Shown: in pieces, positions 46,070-53,413 of the stretch
Numbering within the stretch: the first letter of the stretch is position 1
Layout of the letters: every line of letters begins with the position of its first letter
From: Clostridia bacterium
GTDB taxonomy: Bacteria > Bacillota > Clostridia > Oscillospirales > Acutalibacteraceae
DNA: 64,000 nucleotides
Direction of reading: 5' to 3'
Assembly (NCBI GenBank): GCA_017531385.1
Contig: JAFXLD010000028.1
Location: 22,077 to 86,076 of the forward strand
Notes under the pieces: generated by a model
The model's input: the letters and a program-made list of their open reading frames with translations, nothing else
What the model was told of the DNA's origin: nothing
The model's database searches: none
Translations under genes and position numbers: made by a program

Positions 46070-47179
46070 TTACTGAAGTTTTGCAGCCATACGCAAAACT
46101 GTTCTCGCATCAGATGCCGTTATATTCCCGTCTGAATTGACATCGGCAAGTTTTCTTTGCGAAGCACTGAGCGTTTCTATTTTTGCAGAAGCTCTGAGTA
46201 TGAGCCTTGCATCGGAAGCGTCAACTTTACCGTTACCGTTAAGATCAGGTTTGTTCGCAGGAGTCACATTGCTTTCAACATATTCAGCATACAGAAGATT
46301 TATCCATCCTGTTTTTCCGCTGTAACTGATCTTGCCCCAATCACCCGAGATTTCAGTAACTGTAACTTTTGTCCCTGTGGGAATAACAACAGTTGTACCG
46401 TTGGAATTTGTCACCTGTGAATATGTAGTTCCGGGACCGGTTCTGACTCTGAGAGTCGGTTCGGCAGTTATTCTGTATTCGCCTGTTCTGAAAGAACTTG
46501 AAACACCCTCCGAATCAAATTTCAGAGCGTTACAATAATCATAGGCTGATCTTCTTCTTGTAGGACTGCTTGCCGCTGTTTTATCTTTCATGGCAGCATC
46601 GTACATTCCTTTAAGTGTAACTTTTGACGGAGCTCCTGCAGCACTGATGGCAGCCTTAGCAACTCTTTCAGCACCGTATGATCCCATCTGATTTTCAATA
46701 TCTGCAAAGTATACAAGAGCTTTGCCGTCTGTAATCCCCATACTCTGCCCGTGAACGATATAACTCTTTATATCTTCAAAAGCAAGTTCATCCTGAGCTT
46801 TTTTACTCTCATCGGTAGCAAGAAATTTTTCTGCAAGTTTCTTTTCTGCAGCAGTGAAAACCCTGTAATTCCAGTCAGCATCTGTTGCAGTCATAATTTC
46901 ATTATAAAAATCTTCTCCGAGCAATTCTTTAGCCTGTTCCTTGTTGGCTTCAGCAATAGTTCTGAGCAACCGTAAAGCACGGAAACCGTGCCAACCGACT
47001 TTTCCCAGACTGACGGCACCATTATCATTTACAACAACAGAGGTATAAACACCCTCATGTTTAAAAATCATCGCAAGCGCGGCATTTGCAACATCATCAG
47101 TTGTATAGGCAGACGAAGAAATCGTTGCAACAATCAGCATAAAAATACTTAAAATTAAACACATTATTCTTTTTAACAT
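46070..47179 (-). CDS. Secreted lysozyme-like protein with SH3b and dockerin-like modules
   Basis: 369 residues. Signal peptide about 1-24 (ISSSAYT). Residues 30-220 form a helical domain with IFKHEGVYTSVVVNDNGAVS and GKVGWHGFRALRLL; the Glu42 in KHEG followed by a Gly/Asn-rich hairpin resembles lysozyme/chitosanase-type catalytic ends, but this is inference. Residues ~233-300 are an SH3b cell-wall-binding domain (LRVRTGPGTTYSQV, GWINLLYAEYV). The last 61 residues are dockerin-like (DLNGNGKVDASDA, DVNSDGNITASDA). The ribosome site AAAGGAGG is 15 bases from ATG 47179, slightly long. Confidence 0.84.
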   Translation of the reverse strand: MLKRIMCLILSIFMLIVATISSSAYTTDDVANAALAMIFKHEGVYTSVVVNDNGAVSLGKVGWHGFRALRLLRTIAEANKEQAKELLGEDFYNEIMTATDADWNYRVFTAAEKKLAEKFLATDESKKAQDELAFEDIKSYIVHGQSMGITDGKALVYFADIENQMGSYGAERVAKAAISAAGAPSKVTLKGMYDAAMKDKTAASSPTRRRSAYDYCNALKFDSEGVSSSFRTGEYRITAEPTLRVRTGPGTTYSQVTNSNGTTVVIPTGTKVTVTEISGDWGKISYSGKTGWINLLYAEYVESNVTPANKPDLNGNGKVDASDARLILRASAKIETLSASQRKLADVNSDGNITASDARTVLRMAAKLQ

Positions 47180-47323
47180 ATGTAACTTTGCCGCCTCCTT
47201 TCCCGCCGATTATACATCATTATTTGTTTTTTGTCAAATCGGTTGATTTTTTATCAAAAAAATACAGCTTATCAACCGAAGATTTTATCTGTTTCCAAAA
47301 TCAATACAAAAATATAAAAAAAT

Positions 47324-47355
47324 ACCGCCTTTTTCTGAAAAAAGGCAGTTTTTTA
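47324..47355. terminator. Terminator-like hairpin
   Basis: GCCTTTTT / AAAAAGGC stem (47327-47334, 47339-47346) flanked by T-run on the plus side and A-run on the other; could stop minus-strand readthrough from corA. Confidence 0.5.
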
Positions 47356-47464
47356 TTCTATATTTCAATATTTTGTTATAGAAATAATGATTTTTAACAA
47401 TTAAGATTTGATGTAACACAGTATTTTTATAAAAGTTACATTCTTTATTCTTCCATAAAATCAA

Positions 47465-47493
47465 TTGTTTATTTATCCGATAAACAGTACAAT
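47465..47493 (+). promoter_or_regulatory. Promoter of the 67-residue protein gene
   Basis: TTGTTT (47465-47470), 17-base spacer, TACAAT (47488-47493). Confidence 0.5.
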
Positions 47494-47530
47494 TTACAGG
47501 CAAAAATCATTACCGAAAGGAACATCAGAA

Positions 47531-47734
47531 ATGAAACACTACAAATTAATCAGTTCAGAACAAACTGCAGACGGAATCCGTTTTACAACTTACGGAATAG
47601 CAGGCGAAAACACAAGCTTTGCAGACGTTTCCACAGACAGATCAGCAGTGGAAGAAATGATAAACAGAATCAACACCGAACAACTTGAGGAAAGCCAGTT
47701 GATGTATTTTATTAAGGATGAATTGGATAAATAA
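47531..47734 (+). CDS. Small protein of unknown function (DUF6514-like)
   Basis: 67 residues, soluble, with an N-terminal beta hairpin (YKLISSEQTADGIRFTTYGI) and a helical C-terminus (RSAVEEMINRINTEQLEES). The layout resembles small DUF6514-type proteins common in Clostridia. The start is ATG 47531 behind AAAGGA; the frame runs upstream to 47465 only through the promoter. Its stop abuts convergent corA with one base between. Confidence 0.75.
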   Translation: MKHYKLISSEQTADGIRFTTYGIAGENTSFADVSTDRSAVEEMINRINTEQLEESQLMYFIKDELDK

Positions 47735-47735
47735 A

Positions 47736-48653
47736 CTATAATATATTCTTCTTTTTAAAAACAGTAATTTCAGTAACCACTATAAATATTCCTGCACAGA
47801 TAACAGCCGGATATCCGTAAGGACTGCTCAGTTCGGGCATATATTTGAAATTCATTCCGTACCATCCCGCAAGAAGAGAAAGCGGTAAGAATATTGCAGA
47901 CACAACCGTAAGAACATTCACGGTTCTGCTCTGTTTAAGTGAAATATCGGTCTGGTAAGACTCTCTTATCTGCACAATATAGTCCCGGAGCGTCTGCACC
48001 TGCATATGAAGACGCTCCGTACGGCTTGTAAAAAACGTAAAATTCATACAATCCTCTTCGCTGAGCATCTGATTTATATTTGACCTGAATGTCATTCCGA
48101 GGTTCATAAGCTGGTAATAATATGACTGAAAAACAATCATATTTCTGCGGATCGGAAGTATCTCTGCATCAAAATCAACTCTTGCGCCTTCTGTAAGAGT
48201 TTCTTCAAGTTCAATCAGAGCATTTTCTGTTTTCTGAAGATATTTAACATCTTCATCTATCCAGAGATTAAGAAGTCTGCAAAAAAATCCGCATAAAGTC
48301 ATATTTTCGGGAAACTGAGTTTCTTTCATTCTGCCGAAAAGCGGAACGGTAAGTCTGTCTTCACCGATAAGAAAAAATCTTTTCTCCGTAATATAAAAAC
48401 CGATGCAGATTTTTTTTCTGACTTCGCTGTCTTTTTGGGGTATACATATTGTTCCCGCAATACATAACCCGAAAAGCTGCGCTTTTGTGTATTCAAGCTG
48501 GCTCAGAAATCCCATCATGGTTTTTTTGTGCGGAATATTTGTAATGTTGTTTTCAAATTCTTCAATTGTCAGAAGAGTCACATATTTTTCTTGGGACGAT
48601 TCATCAACATCTTCCGTTTTTTTCAACATATCTTTAATAATGTAATTGAGCAA
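47736..48653 (-). CDS. CorA-like divalent-metal (Mg2+) channel
   Basis: About 305 residues. Long coiled cytoplasmic domain, then two C-terminal membrane helices with the selectivity motif Y-G-M-N (GWYGMNFKYMPEL) between them, which defines CorA. Start choice: TTG 48653 lies nine bases behind GAGGTG; ATG 48680 gives nine more codons but has no ribosome site. It is divergent from a small Cys-rich protein gene. Confidence 0.9.
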   Translation of the reverse strand: MLNYIIKDMLKKTEDVDESSQEKYVTLLTIEEFENNITNIPHKKTMMGFLSQLEYTKAQLFGLCIAGTICIPQKDSEVRKKICIGFYITEKRFFLIGEDRLTVPLFGRMKETQFPENMTLCGFFCRLLNLWIDEDVKYLQKTENALIELEETLTEGARVDFDAEILPIRRNMIVFQSYYYQLMNLGMTFRSNINQMLSEEDCMNFTFFTSRTERLHMQVQTLRDYIVQIRESYQTDISLKQSRTVNVLTVVSAIFLPLSLLAGWYGMNFKYMPELSSPYGYPAVICAGIFIVVTEITVFKKKNIL

Positions 48654-48671
48654 TAAAAAGTACACCTCGTC

Positions 48672-48700
48672 TTGACACATCTGTCTGATTATTGTAAAAT
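48672..48700 (+). promoter_or_regulatory. Promoter of the 71-residue Cys-rich protein gene
   Basis: TTGACA (48672-48677), 17-base spacer, TAAAAT (48695-48700). Confidence 0.75.
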
Positions 48701-48721
48701 GAACAGCAAGAAGGTGTTACA

Positions 48722-48937
48722 ATGAAAAAAACATTATCAGGAAAAAATGTATCGCCAAAATGTATTTACTGCGAAACGGGCATCGTTACTAATGACGGAA
48801 AAACGATTCTGTGCAAAAGAAAAGGTGTAATGCAACCGGACTCATTTTGCCGTAAATTCAGATACGATCCCTTAAAACGTGTACCTGATACCGTAAAACT
48901 GCAAACCGACTTTTCCGAAGAAGATTTTGCCCTTTAA
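48722..48937 (+). CDS. Small cysteine-rich, probably zinc-binding protein
   Basis: 71 residues. Four Cys arranged C-x2-C ... C ... C (CIYCETG, ILCKRKG, FCRKF) suggest one zinc knuckle. Basic overall, so nucleic-acid binding is possible. ATG 48722 follows AAGGTG and a strong promoter. It overlaps the end of the convergent 62-residue Cys-rich gene by 4 bases. Confidence 0.78.
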   Translation: MKKTLSGKNVSPKCIYCETGIVTNDGKTILCKRKGVMQPDSFCRKFRYDPLKRVPDTVKLQTDFSEEDFAL

Positions 48938-49122
48938 TTCTGCTTTCTGACAATACGGTATTCATCATTATCCCTGTAATAAGGGCAATTACCGAATGTA
49001 CCGGTCATGAAATGCATCATTTCATCTTCGTCAAGATCCATATCACAATAGTATGAATCATACTGTTCATCATAAATATAGTTTTCACATGTTTCACAGT
49101 TTGATACAATTTTCTTAGTCAT
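48934..49122 (-). CDS. Small cysteine-rich acidic protein (DUF6472-like)
   Basis: 62 residues, C-x2-C ... C ... C pattern (NCETCENYIYD, YYCDMDLDEDEM, GNCPYY), acidic middle. Matches by eye the DUF6472-type small clostridial proteins; role unknown. I use ATG 49122 behind GGAAGTGA rather than an upstream start at 49152. It converges on and overlaps the basic Cys-rich gene by 4 bases. Confidence 0.75.
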   Translation of the reverse strand: MTKKIVSNCETCENYIYDEQYDSYYCDMDLDEDEMMHFMTGTFGNCPYYRDNDEYRIVRKQN

Positions 49123-49173
49123 ATTTATCACTTCCGAAAAACAGTTTACCACAAATGCAGGAAAATCTCAATA

Positions 49174-49707
49174 ATGATTATGAATTATGAATTAATACGT
49201 TCTGACAGAAAAACTCTGTCATTGGAAATCACAAAAGAGAGCAAAATAATAATCCGTGCGCCAAAAAAATGCACACAGAAAACCATTGAAGATTTCATCA
49301 GAAAAAACACTGATTGGATCAACCGAACACTCAGAAAAACAGAAGAAAGACGCAGAATTGCAGAAAAATATAAAATCGCAGATGCGGACAGAGCAGAATA
49401 TATAAATAAAGCAAAAAGTTATCTGCCCGAAAGATTGAAGTATTGGAGCAATCTGACAGGACTTGTTCCGTCATATGTGCGCATAACTTCTGCCGAAAAA
49501 CGATACGGAAGCTGCAATTCAAAAAACGGGATATGTTTTTCATACCGCATCATTGCTTATCCGGAAAAAGCGATTGATTATGTAATTCTTCACGAATTAG
49601 TTCACATAAAACATAAAAACCATTCAAAGGATTTTTATAAACTCATAGAAAAATATATGCCTGACTACAAACAGCAGGAAAAAATACTCAGACACAAAGG
49701 AGAATAA
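49174..49707 (+). CDS. YgjP/DUF45-type zinc metallopeptidase
   Basis: 177 residues. H140-E-L-V-H144 with third ligand H150 (HELVHIKHKNH) and the upstream KRYGSCNSKNGICFSYR are the hallmarks of the YgjP-like WLM-type metallopeptidases. Cytoplasmic. Physiological substrate unknown. The downstream SecB-like gene begins three bases after its stop, so they form one unit. Confidence 0.92.
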   Translation: MIMNYELIRSDRKTLSLEITKESKIIIRAPKKCTQKTIEDFIRKNTDWINRTLRKTEERRRIAEKYKIADADRAEYINKAKSYLPERLKYWSNLTGLVPSYVRITSAEKRYGSCNSKNGICFSYRIIAYPEKAIDYVILHELVHIKHKNHSKDFYKLIEKYMPDYKQQEKILRHKGE

Positions 49708-49710
49708 AAC

Positions 49711-50151
49711 ATGACAAACGCTACTCTGACAGGCTTCAAAGTCTCAAAAGCCCTGTTTGAAAACAATATAAAATCAAATAAAAAAATTGAACTGGGTTTC
49801 GGTTATTCATACAATGTAAAATATTCAAATCAGAACACCTGTATCGGAGAATTAACAGCAAAGATAACGGATAAAACAGCACCTGATGAATTTAAGATTA
49901 CCGTAACGGCGACAGGTGTATTCCGTTTCAAGGAAGGCACAGCAAAGGAAGTTCTTCATGTGGAAACATATAACGATATGTTCCCTTATATGAGAGCATT
50001 CATATCAACACTTACATCAAACAGCGGAATCCCGCCGATAATCATTCCGTTTATCGATATTTCCAAGAAAGAAATCTATCGTTTTGAAATGGGCAAAAAC
50101 GGTCAGATGCCCTCTGCCGATGATTTTGTCAATCCGTTTGATAAACAATAA
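49711..50151 (+). CDS. SecB-like-fold protein
   Basis: 146 residues. The middle and end (EFKITVTATGVFRFKEG ... YNDMFPYMRAFISTLTSNSG ... PPIIIPFIDI) follow the beta-beta-alpha pattern of SecB chaperones (compare the FPYAREC...G..P.L.L.P.NF region of E. coli SecB). Canonical SecB is absent from most Firmicutes; solitary SecB-like proteins there can be toxin-antitoxin chaperones, but no such pair is visible here. Starts behind AAGGAGA. The stop (50149-50151) lies inside the palindromic repeat copy 4, so the last residues (DKQ) are repeat-encoded. Confidence 0.75.
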   Translation: MTNATLTGFKVSKALFENNIKSNKKIELGFGYSYNVKYSNQNTCIGELTAKITDKTAPDEFKITVTATGVFRFKEGTAKEVLHVETYNDMFPYMRAFISTLTSNSGIPPIIIPFIDISKKEIYRFEMGKNGQMPSADDFVNPFDKQ

Positions 50152-50182
50152 TTTATCGGCAGAGCCGATAAATTATTGTTTA
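50142..50182. repeat. Minimal palindromic repeat, copy 4
   Basis: A perfect 19-bp inverted repeat TAAACAATAATTTATCGGC with loop AGA (50142-50160, 50164-50182): just the terminal hairpin of the element family, with no internal section. It encodes the end and stop of the SecB-like gene and probably works as its terminator. Confidence 0.9.
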
Positions 50183-50185
50183 TAT

Positions 50186-50216
50186 AAAAAAATCGCCACC
50201 GATTTTCATCGGTGGC
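50186..50216 (-). terminator. Terminator of the phosphodiester glycosidase gene
   Basis: Nine-bp stem GCCACCGAT / ATCGGTGGC with a seven-T run on the minus strand. Confidence 0.9.
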
Positions 50217-50227
50217 ATTTATTATGT

Positions 50228-51499
50228 TTAAATTATACCTTTTTCGCCGAGTTTTTCAATAAGTGTCTGCAAAAGATTGAAAATATTCATGAAAGCCTGC
50301 ATCATTTCTCTGAAGAACATTTCAATTAAGTTGTCAGCTTCATTAGAAATCTCTACAGGAATTGTTGCAACAACTTCGCCGTTAAGAACGTAGTTGATTG
50401 CTGTCTTACCTGTCTTTATTGAAGGCATGAATGTTGAACCTGAAATGCTGCCGAAAGAATCATCAGCAACTTCAAGATAACCGCCTTCGGGAATGCTTGT
50501 CTTAAAGCCGTTCTTATCAACGCCTGATACGCTGAATGAAGTGGGAGTAAGAGGAGCACAGAAAATCTTATCTGTTGAGAATGCAACATGATCAAATTCT
50601 CCTGAAGGTTTTGCTGTTGTGCAGATCTGAATAGATGTAGCAACAGGTCTTTCAATACTTGCATAGCTGGGTGTGCTTCTTACTACAAGGTCATCTGTAG
50701 CTTCTCTCTGAGTGAGCATGATTGATGATCCGCCGCCGTCAAGAGCCATTGCATTAACGCTGCCGAGAGCATACATTGTGTGAGCAAGATCAGTATATGT
50801 CATACCGCATGATTCGGGCTGCTGTCTGCCGTCTGCAACGAAGAAAACAAGAGAACCGTCTTCTCTGATACCTACAGCTGTTCTGGGATGAACTGCCTTG
50901 TCTGCTGTATGGTCAACGATCTGACCGTTTGTCATAAGTATAGTCATACCTGCTACTGCTTCTTTAACGTCATCTGTTCTGCTGCCTGCAGTTCTGATAA
51001 CAGCAGTACCGTCCTTGAGAATTGCAAAGAAGGGATAATTTGAGCCTGAATGTCCCTGAACACCGTTCATTACAAGAACGCCTGCGGGCTCACCTGTTGA
51101 TGTGTTGAAAGGTCCGCCGTTAACAGCACCTACAATATTATAGCCCTTTGATTCAAGAATCTTGGACTGTGACTTGACAGTTGTTGCTTTCCAACCATCC
51201 ATATCACCATCGTTATAACCAATCATAACAGAAATGTCAGGATTGTTGATGTCAACTTCCATTGCATAACCTTTGATCTGGTTATTTTTCTTTCCGTTGT
51301 TGAAAATAATGTGTCTTTCAGTAACACCGCCGACAAGACCGTAAGTATTGTCTGATGTTATAAATCTGTCTGCCATAAGAAGTGATTCATCAATCCATGT
51401 ATCAGCTGCAAATACAGCAGGCATGAGAGCTGTTGCAAGCATGAGCACTGTCATAAACACTGCAACAATTTTTTTACCGCCAAAAAGAACTTTTTTCAT
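50228..51499 (-). CDS. Secreted phosphodiester glycosidase (NAGPA-family) with C-terminal amphipathic tail
   Basis: 423 residues. Signal peptide about 1-31 (AVFAAD). NAGPA-domain motifs: AVNGGPFNTSTGEPAG, HPRTAVGIREDGSLVFF, VADGRQ and ALDGGGSSIM. Relatives cleave alpha-N-acetylglucosamine-1-phosphodiesters; bacterial members are thought to act on wall or capsule phosphoglycans. An Ig-like module follows (about 300-385) and the last ~35 residues are an amphipathic helix (LIEMFFREMMQAFMNIFNLL). Ribosome site AAAGGAAC upstream of ATG 51499. Confidence 0.9.
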   Translation of the reverse strand: MKKVLFGGKKIVAVFMTVLMLATALMPAVFAADTWIDESLLMADRFITSDNTYGLVGGVTERHIIFNNGKKNNQIKGYAMEVDINNPDISVMIGYNDGDMDGWKATTVKSQSKILESKGYNIVGAVNGGPFNTSTGEPAGVLVMNGVQGHSGSNYPFFAILKDGTAVIRTAGSRTDDVKEAVAGMTILMTNGQIVDHTADKAVHPRTAVGIREDGSLVFFVADGRQQPESCGMTYTDLAHTMYALGSVNAMALDGGGSSIMLTQREATDDLVVRSTPSYASIERPVATSIQICTTAKPSGEFDHVAFSTDKIFCAPLTPTSFSVSGVDKNGFKTSIPEGGYLEVADDSFGSISGSTFMPSIKTGKTAINYVLNGEVVATIPVEISNEADNLIEMFFREMMQAFMNIFNLLQTLIEKLGEKGII

Positions 51500-51651
51500 A
51501 ATTTCATGTTCCTTTCATAATTTTTTTCTATTATACCAAACACTTCCAACATATTCAATAGTTTTTTAACAATTTTTTAATTTTTTCCATACAGTACATA
51601 CATAACGTCTTTGACTGTGGTTTTATTTTTTATAAAAATCCTTCAAAAGGT

Positions 51652-51680
51652 TTGACAAACTCATATTATTGCAGTATAAT
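51652..51680 (+). promoter_or_regulatory. Strong promoter of the dapA-family gene
   Basis: Perfect TTGACA (51652-51657) and TATAAT (51675-51680), 17-base spacer. Confidence 0.88.
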
Positions 51681-51719
51681 TCAGCTGTAAAATTTTATCT
51701 CCGAAAGGATATGGTATAA

Positions 51720-52628
51720 ATGGCAAAGCCACTCAGAGAAAACCCCACAGGCATTTTTTCACTTATGCTCACTCCCTACAATGAGGACAAGACAATCGAC
51801 TGGACAACTTATGAAGAATACTGCGACTGGCAGGTAGAACAGGGTGTTGAACATCTTTTTGCAGTATGCGGCAGCTCAGAAATGACAAATCTCACTCTTG
51901 AAGAAAGACTCAAGCTCGCAACTCTCACAGCAAAACACAAAGGTGACACAACAATCGTTGCAACTGCAAACGTTGAGCCCTCATGGTTTGCACAGGTTGA
52001 AGAAGTCAAGAGAATGTCACAGACAGGTGTTGACGGTATCGTTTTCACAACAAAGGGCTTCGGCGGTGATTACAATGAAGACAGACTTGTTAACTACATA
52101 GGTGAACTTTGTCAGCACACTGACCTTCCCGTTTTTATGTACGAATTCCCCGGTTTCCAGCCTCACCTTATTTCAGGCAAGACATACGGCAGACTTGTAA
52201 GAGAATGCGGCATCATGGGCATCAAGGATACAACCTGCACAATAGAAGGTATCGGTGCAAAGATTGAAGAAAAAGGCGAATCCTGCCTCATACAGGCAAA
52301 CATGCCTTTCCTTTTTGAAAGCTACAAGGCAGGTGCAAGAGGTGTTATGGCAACCCCCACAGCTTGCGGCGGTGCATTCTTCCAGAGATTCCACGAAGCA
52401 TTCATGAGCGGTGACATGGCTCTTGCAGAGCAGCGATTCAACGAAATCACTCTTCTCGACAATGCTATTGACTCAGGTTTCAACAACTCTGCAAAATATC
52501 TCGTTCAGCTTCAGGGTGTCAAGAATTTCAAGCCCATCAACAGAAGCCCGAACACACTTTCAAGTGCAAGACTCCAGTCACTCAAGTCATTCCACAACTG
52601 GTGCGTTGCAAACGGACTTATGAAATAA
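51720..52628 (+). CDS. DapA/N-acetylneuraminate-lyase-family aldolase
   Basis: 302 residues, a TIM-barrel class I aldolase. Schiff-base Lys169 lies in MGIKDTT and the partner Tyr141 in FMYEFPG. The usual G-T-T/S-G-E motif reads CGSSEMTN, so it is probably not dihydrodipicolinate synthase itself but a relative acting on another 2-keto acid. Codon use and the perfect promoter suggest high expression. Monocistronic with terminator at 52638-52667. Confidence 0.88.
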   Translation: MAKPLRENPTGIFSLMLTPYNEDKTIDWTTYEEYCDWQVEQGVEHLFAVCGSSEMTNLTLEERLKLATLTAKHKGDTTIVATANVEPSWFAQVEEVKRMSQTGVDGIVFTTKGFGGDYNEDRLVNYIGELCQHTDLPVFMYEFPGFQPHLISGKTYGRLVRECGIMGIKDTTCTIEGIGAKIEEKGESCLIQANMPFLFESYKAGARGVMATPTACGGAFFQRFHEAFMSGDMALAEQRFNEITLLDNAIDSGFNNSAKYLVQLQGVKNFKPINRSPNTLSSARLQSLKSFHNWCVANGLMK

Positions 52629-52637
52629 TAAACACAC

Positions 52638-52667
52638 AAACGGAAGTCGGTTGGCTTCCGTTTTTTT
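52638..52667 (+). terminator. Terminator of the dapA-family gene
   Basis: Nine-bp stem AAACGGAAG / CTTCCGTTT with a T-run to 52667. Confidence 0.9.
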
Positions 52668-52740
52668 CTTTGAAATTCAAGATTTCAACACACAAAGTAC
52701 ACATCTGTGTTATAATATGATCACGAAAGGAGTGTTTACC

Positions 52741-53409
52741 ATGTATAAAATACTCGTTTGTGATGATGAAATAAAAATCAGAGAAACATTTCGTGATTAT
52801 CTTTGTGCAAAAGGATTTGATATCACTCTTGCGGAAAACGGTGAAGTAGCCGTCAGAAAGACACGTGAAAACAACTTTGACCTTATCATTCTCGATGTGA
52901 TGATGCCTGTTATGAACGGTCTTGAAGCCTGTAAAATAATAAGAAAAACAACGGATACCCCCATTCTCTTCCTCTCTGCACTCGGTGAAGAGCAGGACAT
53001 CCTTGACGGATTCAGAAACGGCTGTGATGATTACATAACAAAGCCGTTCCCGATGTCGGTACTGACACAGAAATGCAACGTGATGATTACACGATACAGG
53101 GGCAATTCCCTGCAGAATGAAATTTCACTTTATGGCATAAAGCTTGACAAAAGTGCCCGTCAGATAACCGTTAATAACAACTTTATTGAACTTTCAAACA
53201 AAACCTTTCAACTCCTGCAACTTCTTATGGAAAACAACGGTACGGTGCTGACGAGAGAGCAGATTCTCACAAAAATATGGGGCTGGGACTTCGACGGTGA
53301 CGAAAGAGTTGTTGATACGCATATCAAAAAGCTCAGAAAAGCACTCGGCGAAAAATCGATACATATAAAAACCGTAATCGGCGGCGGTTATTCATTCAGA
53401 GAGGGGTGA
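52741..53409 (+). CDS. OmpR-family response regulator
   Basis: 222 residues. Receiver domain with D8/D9, phosphorylated D52 (LIILDVMMP) and the switch Lys in YITKPF; C-terminal winged helix with LTREQILTKIWGWDFDGDER and VDTHIKKLRKAL. Start ATG 52741 behind GAAAGGAG; a longer frame to 52651 runs back through the preceding terminator. The cognate kinase follows after 4 bases. No obvious target gene is adjacent. Confidence 0.95.
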   Translation: MYKILVCDDEIKIRETFRDYLCAKGFDITLAENGEVAVRKTRENNFDLIILDVMMPVMNGLEACKIIRKTTDTPILFLSALGEEQDILDGFRNGCDDYITKPFPMSVLTQKCNVMITRYRGNSLQNEISLYGIKLDKSARQITVNNNFIELSNKTFQLLQLLMENNGTVLTREQILTKIWGWDFDGDERVVDTHIKKLRKALGEKSIHIKTVIGGGYSFREG

Positions 53410-53413
53410 CGGT

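Larger units (their letters stand above)
47180..47530. other. AT-rich intergenic region
   Basis: Holds the lysozyme-like gene's promoter region (minus), a terminator-like hairpin (47324-47355) and a plus-strand promoter (47465-47493). No supported ORF. Confidence 0.6.

Noticed and set aside
49711-50151. Toxin-antitoxin-chaperone module around the SecB-like gene
   Set aside because: Neither adjacent gene looks like a toxin or antitoxin; the upstream partner is a YgjP-type peptidase.
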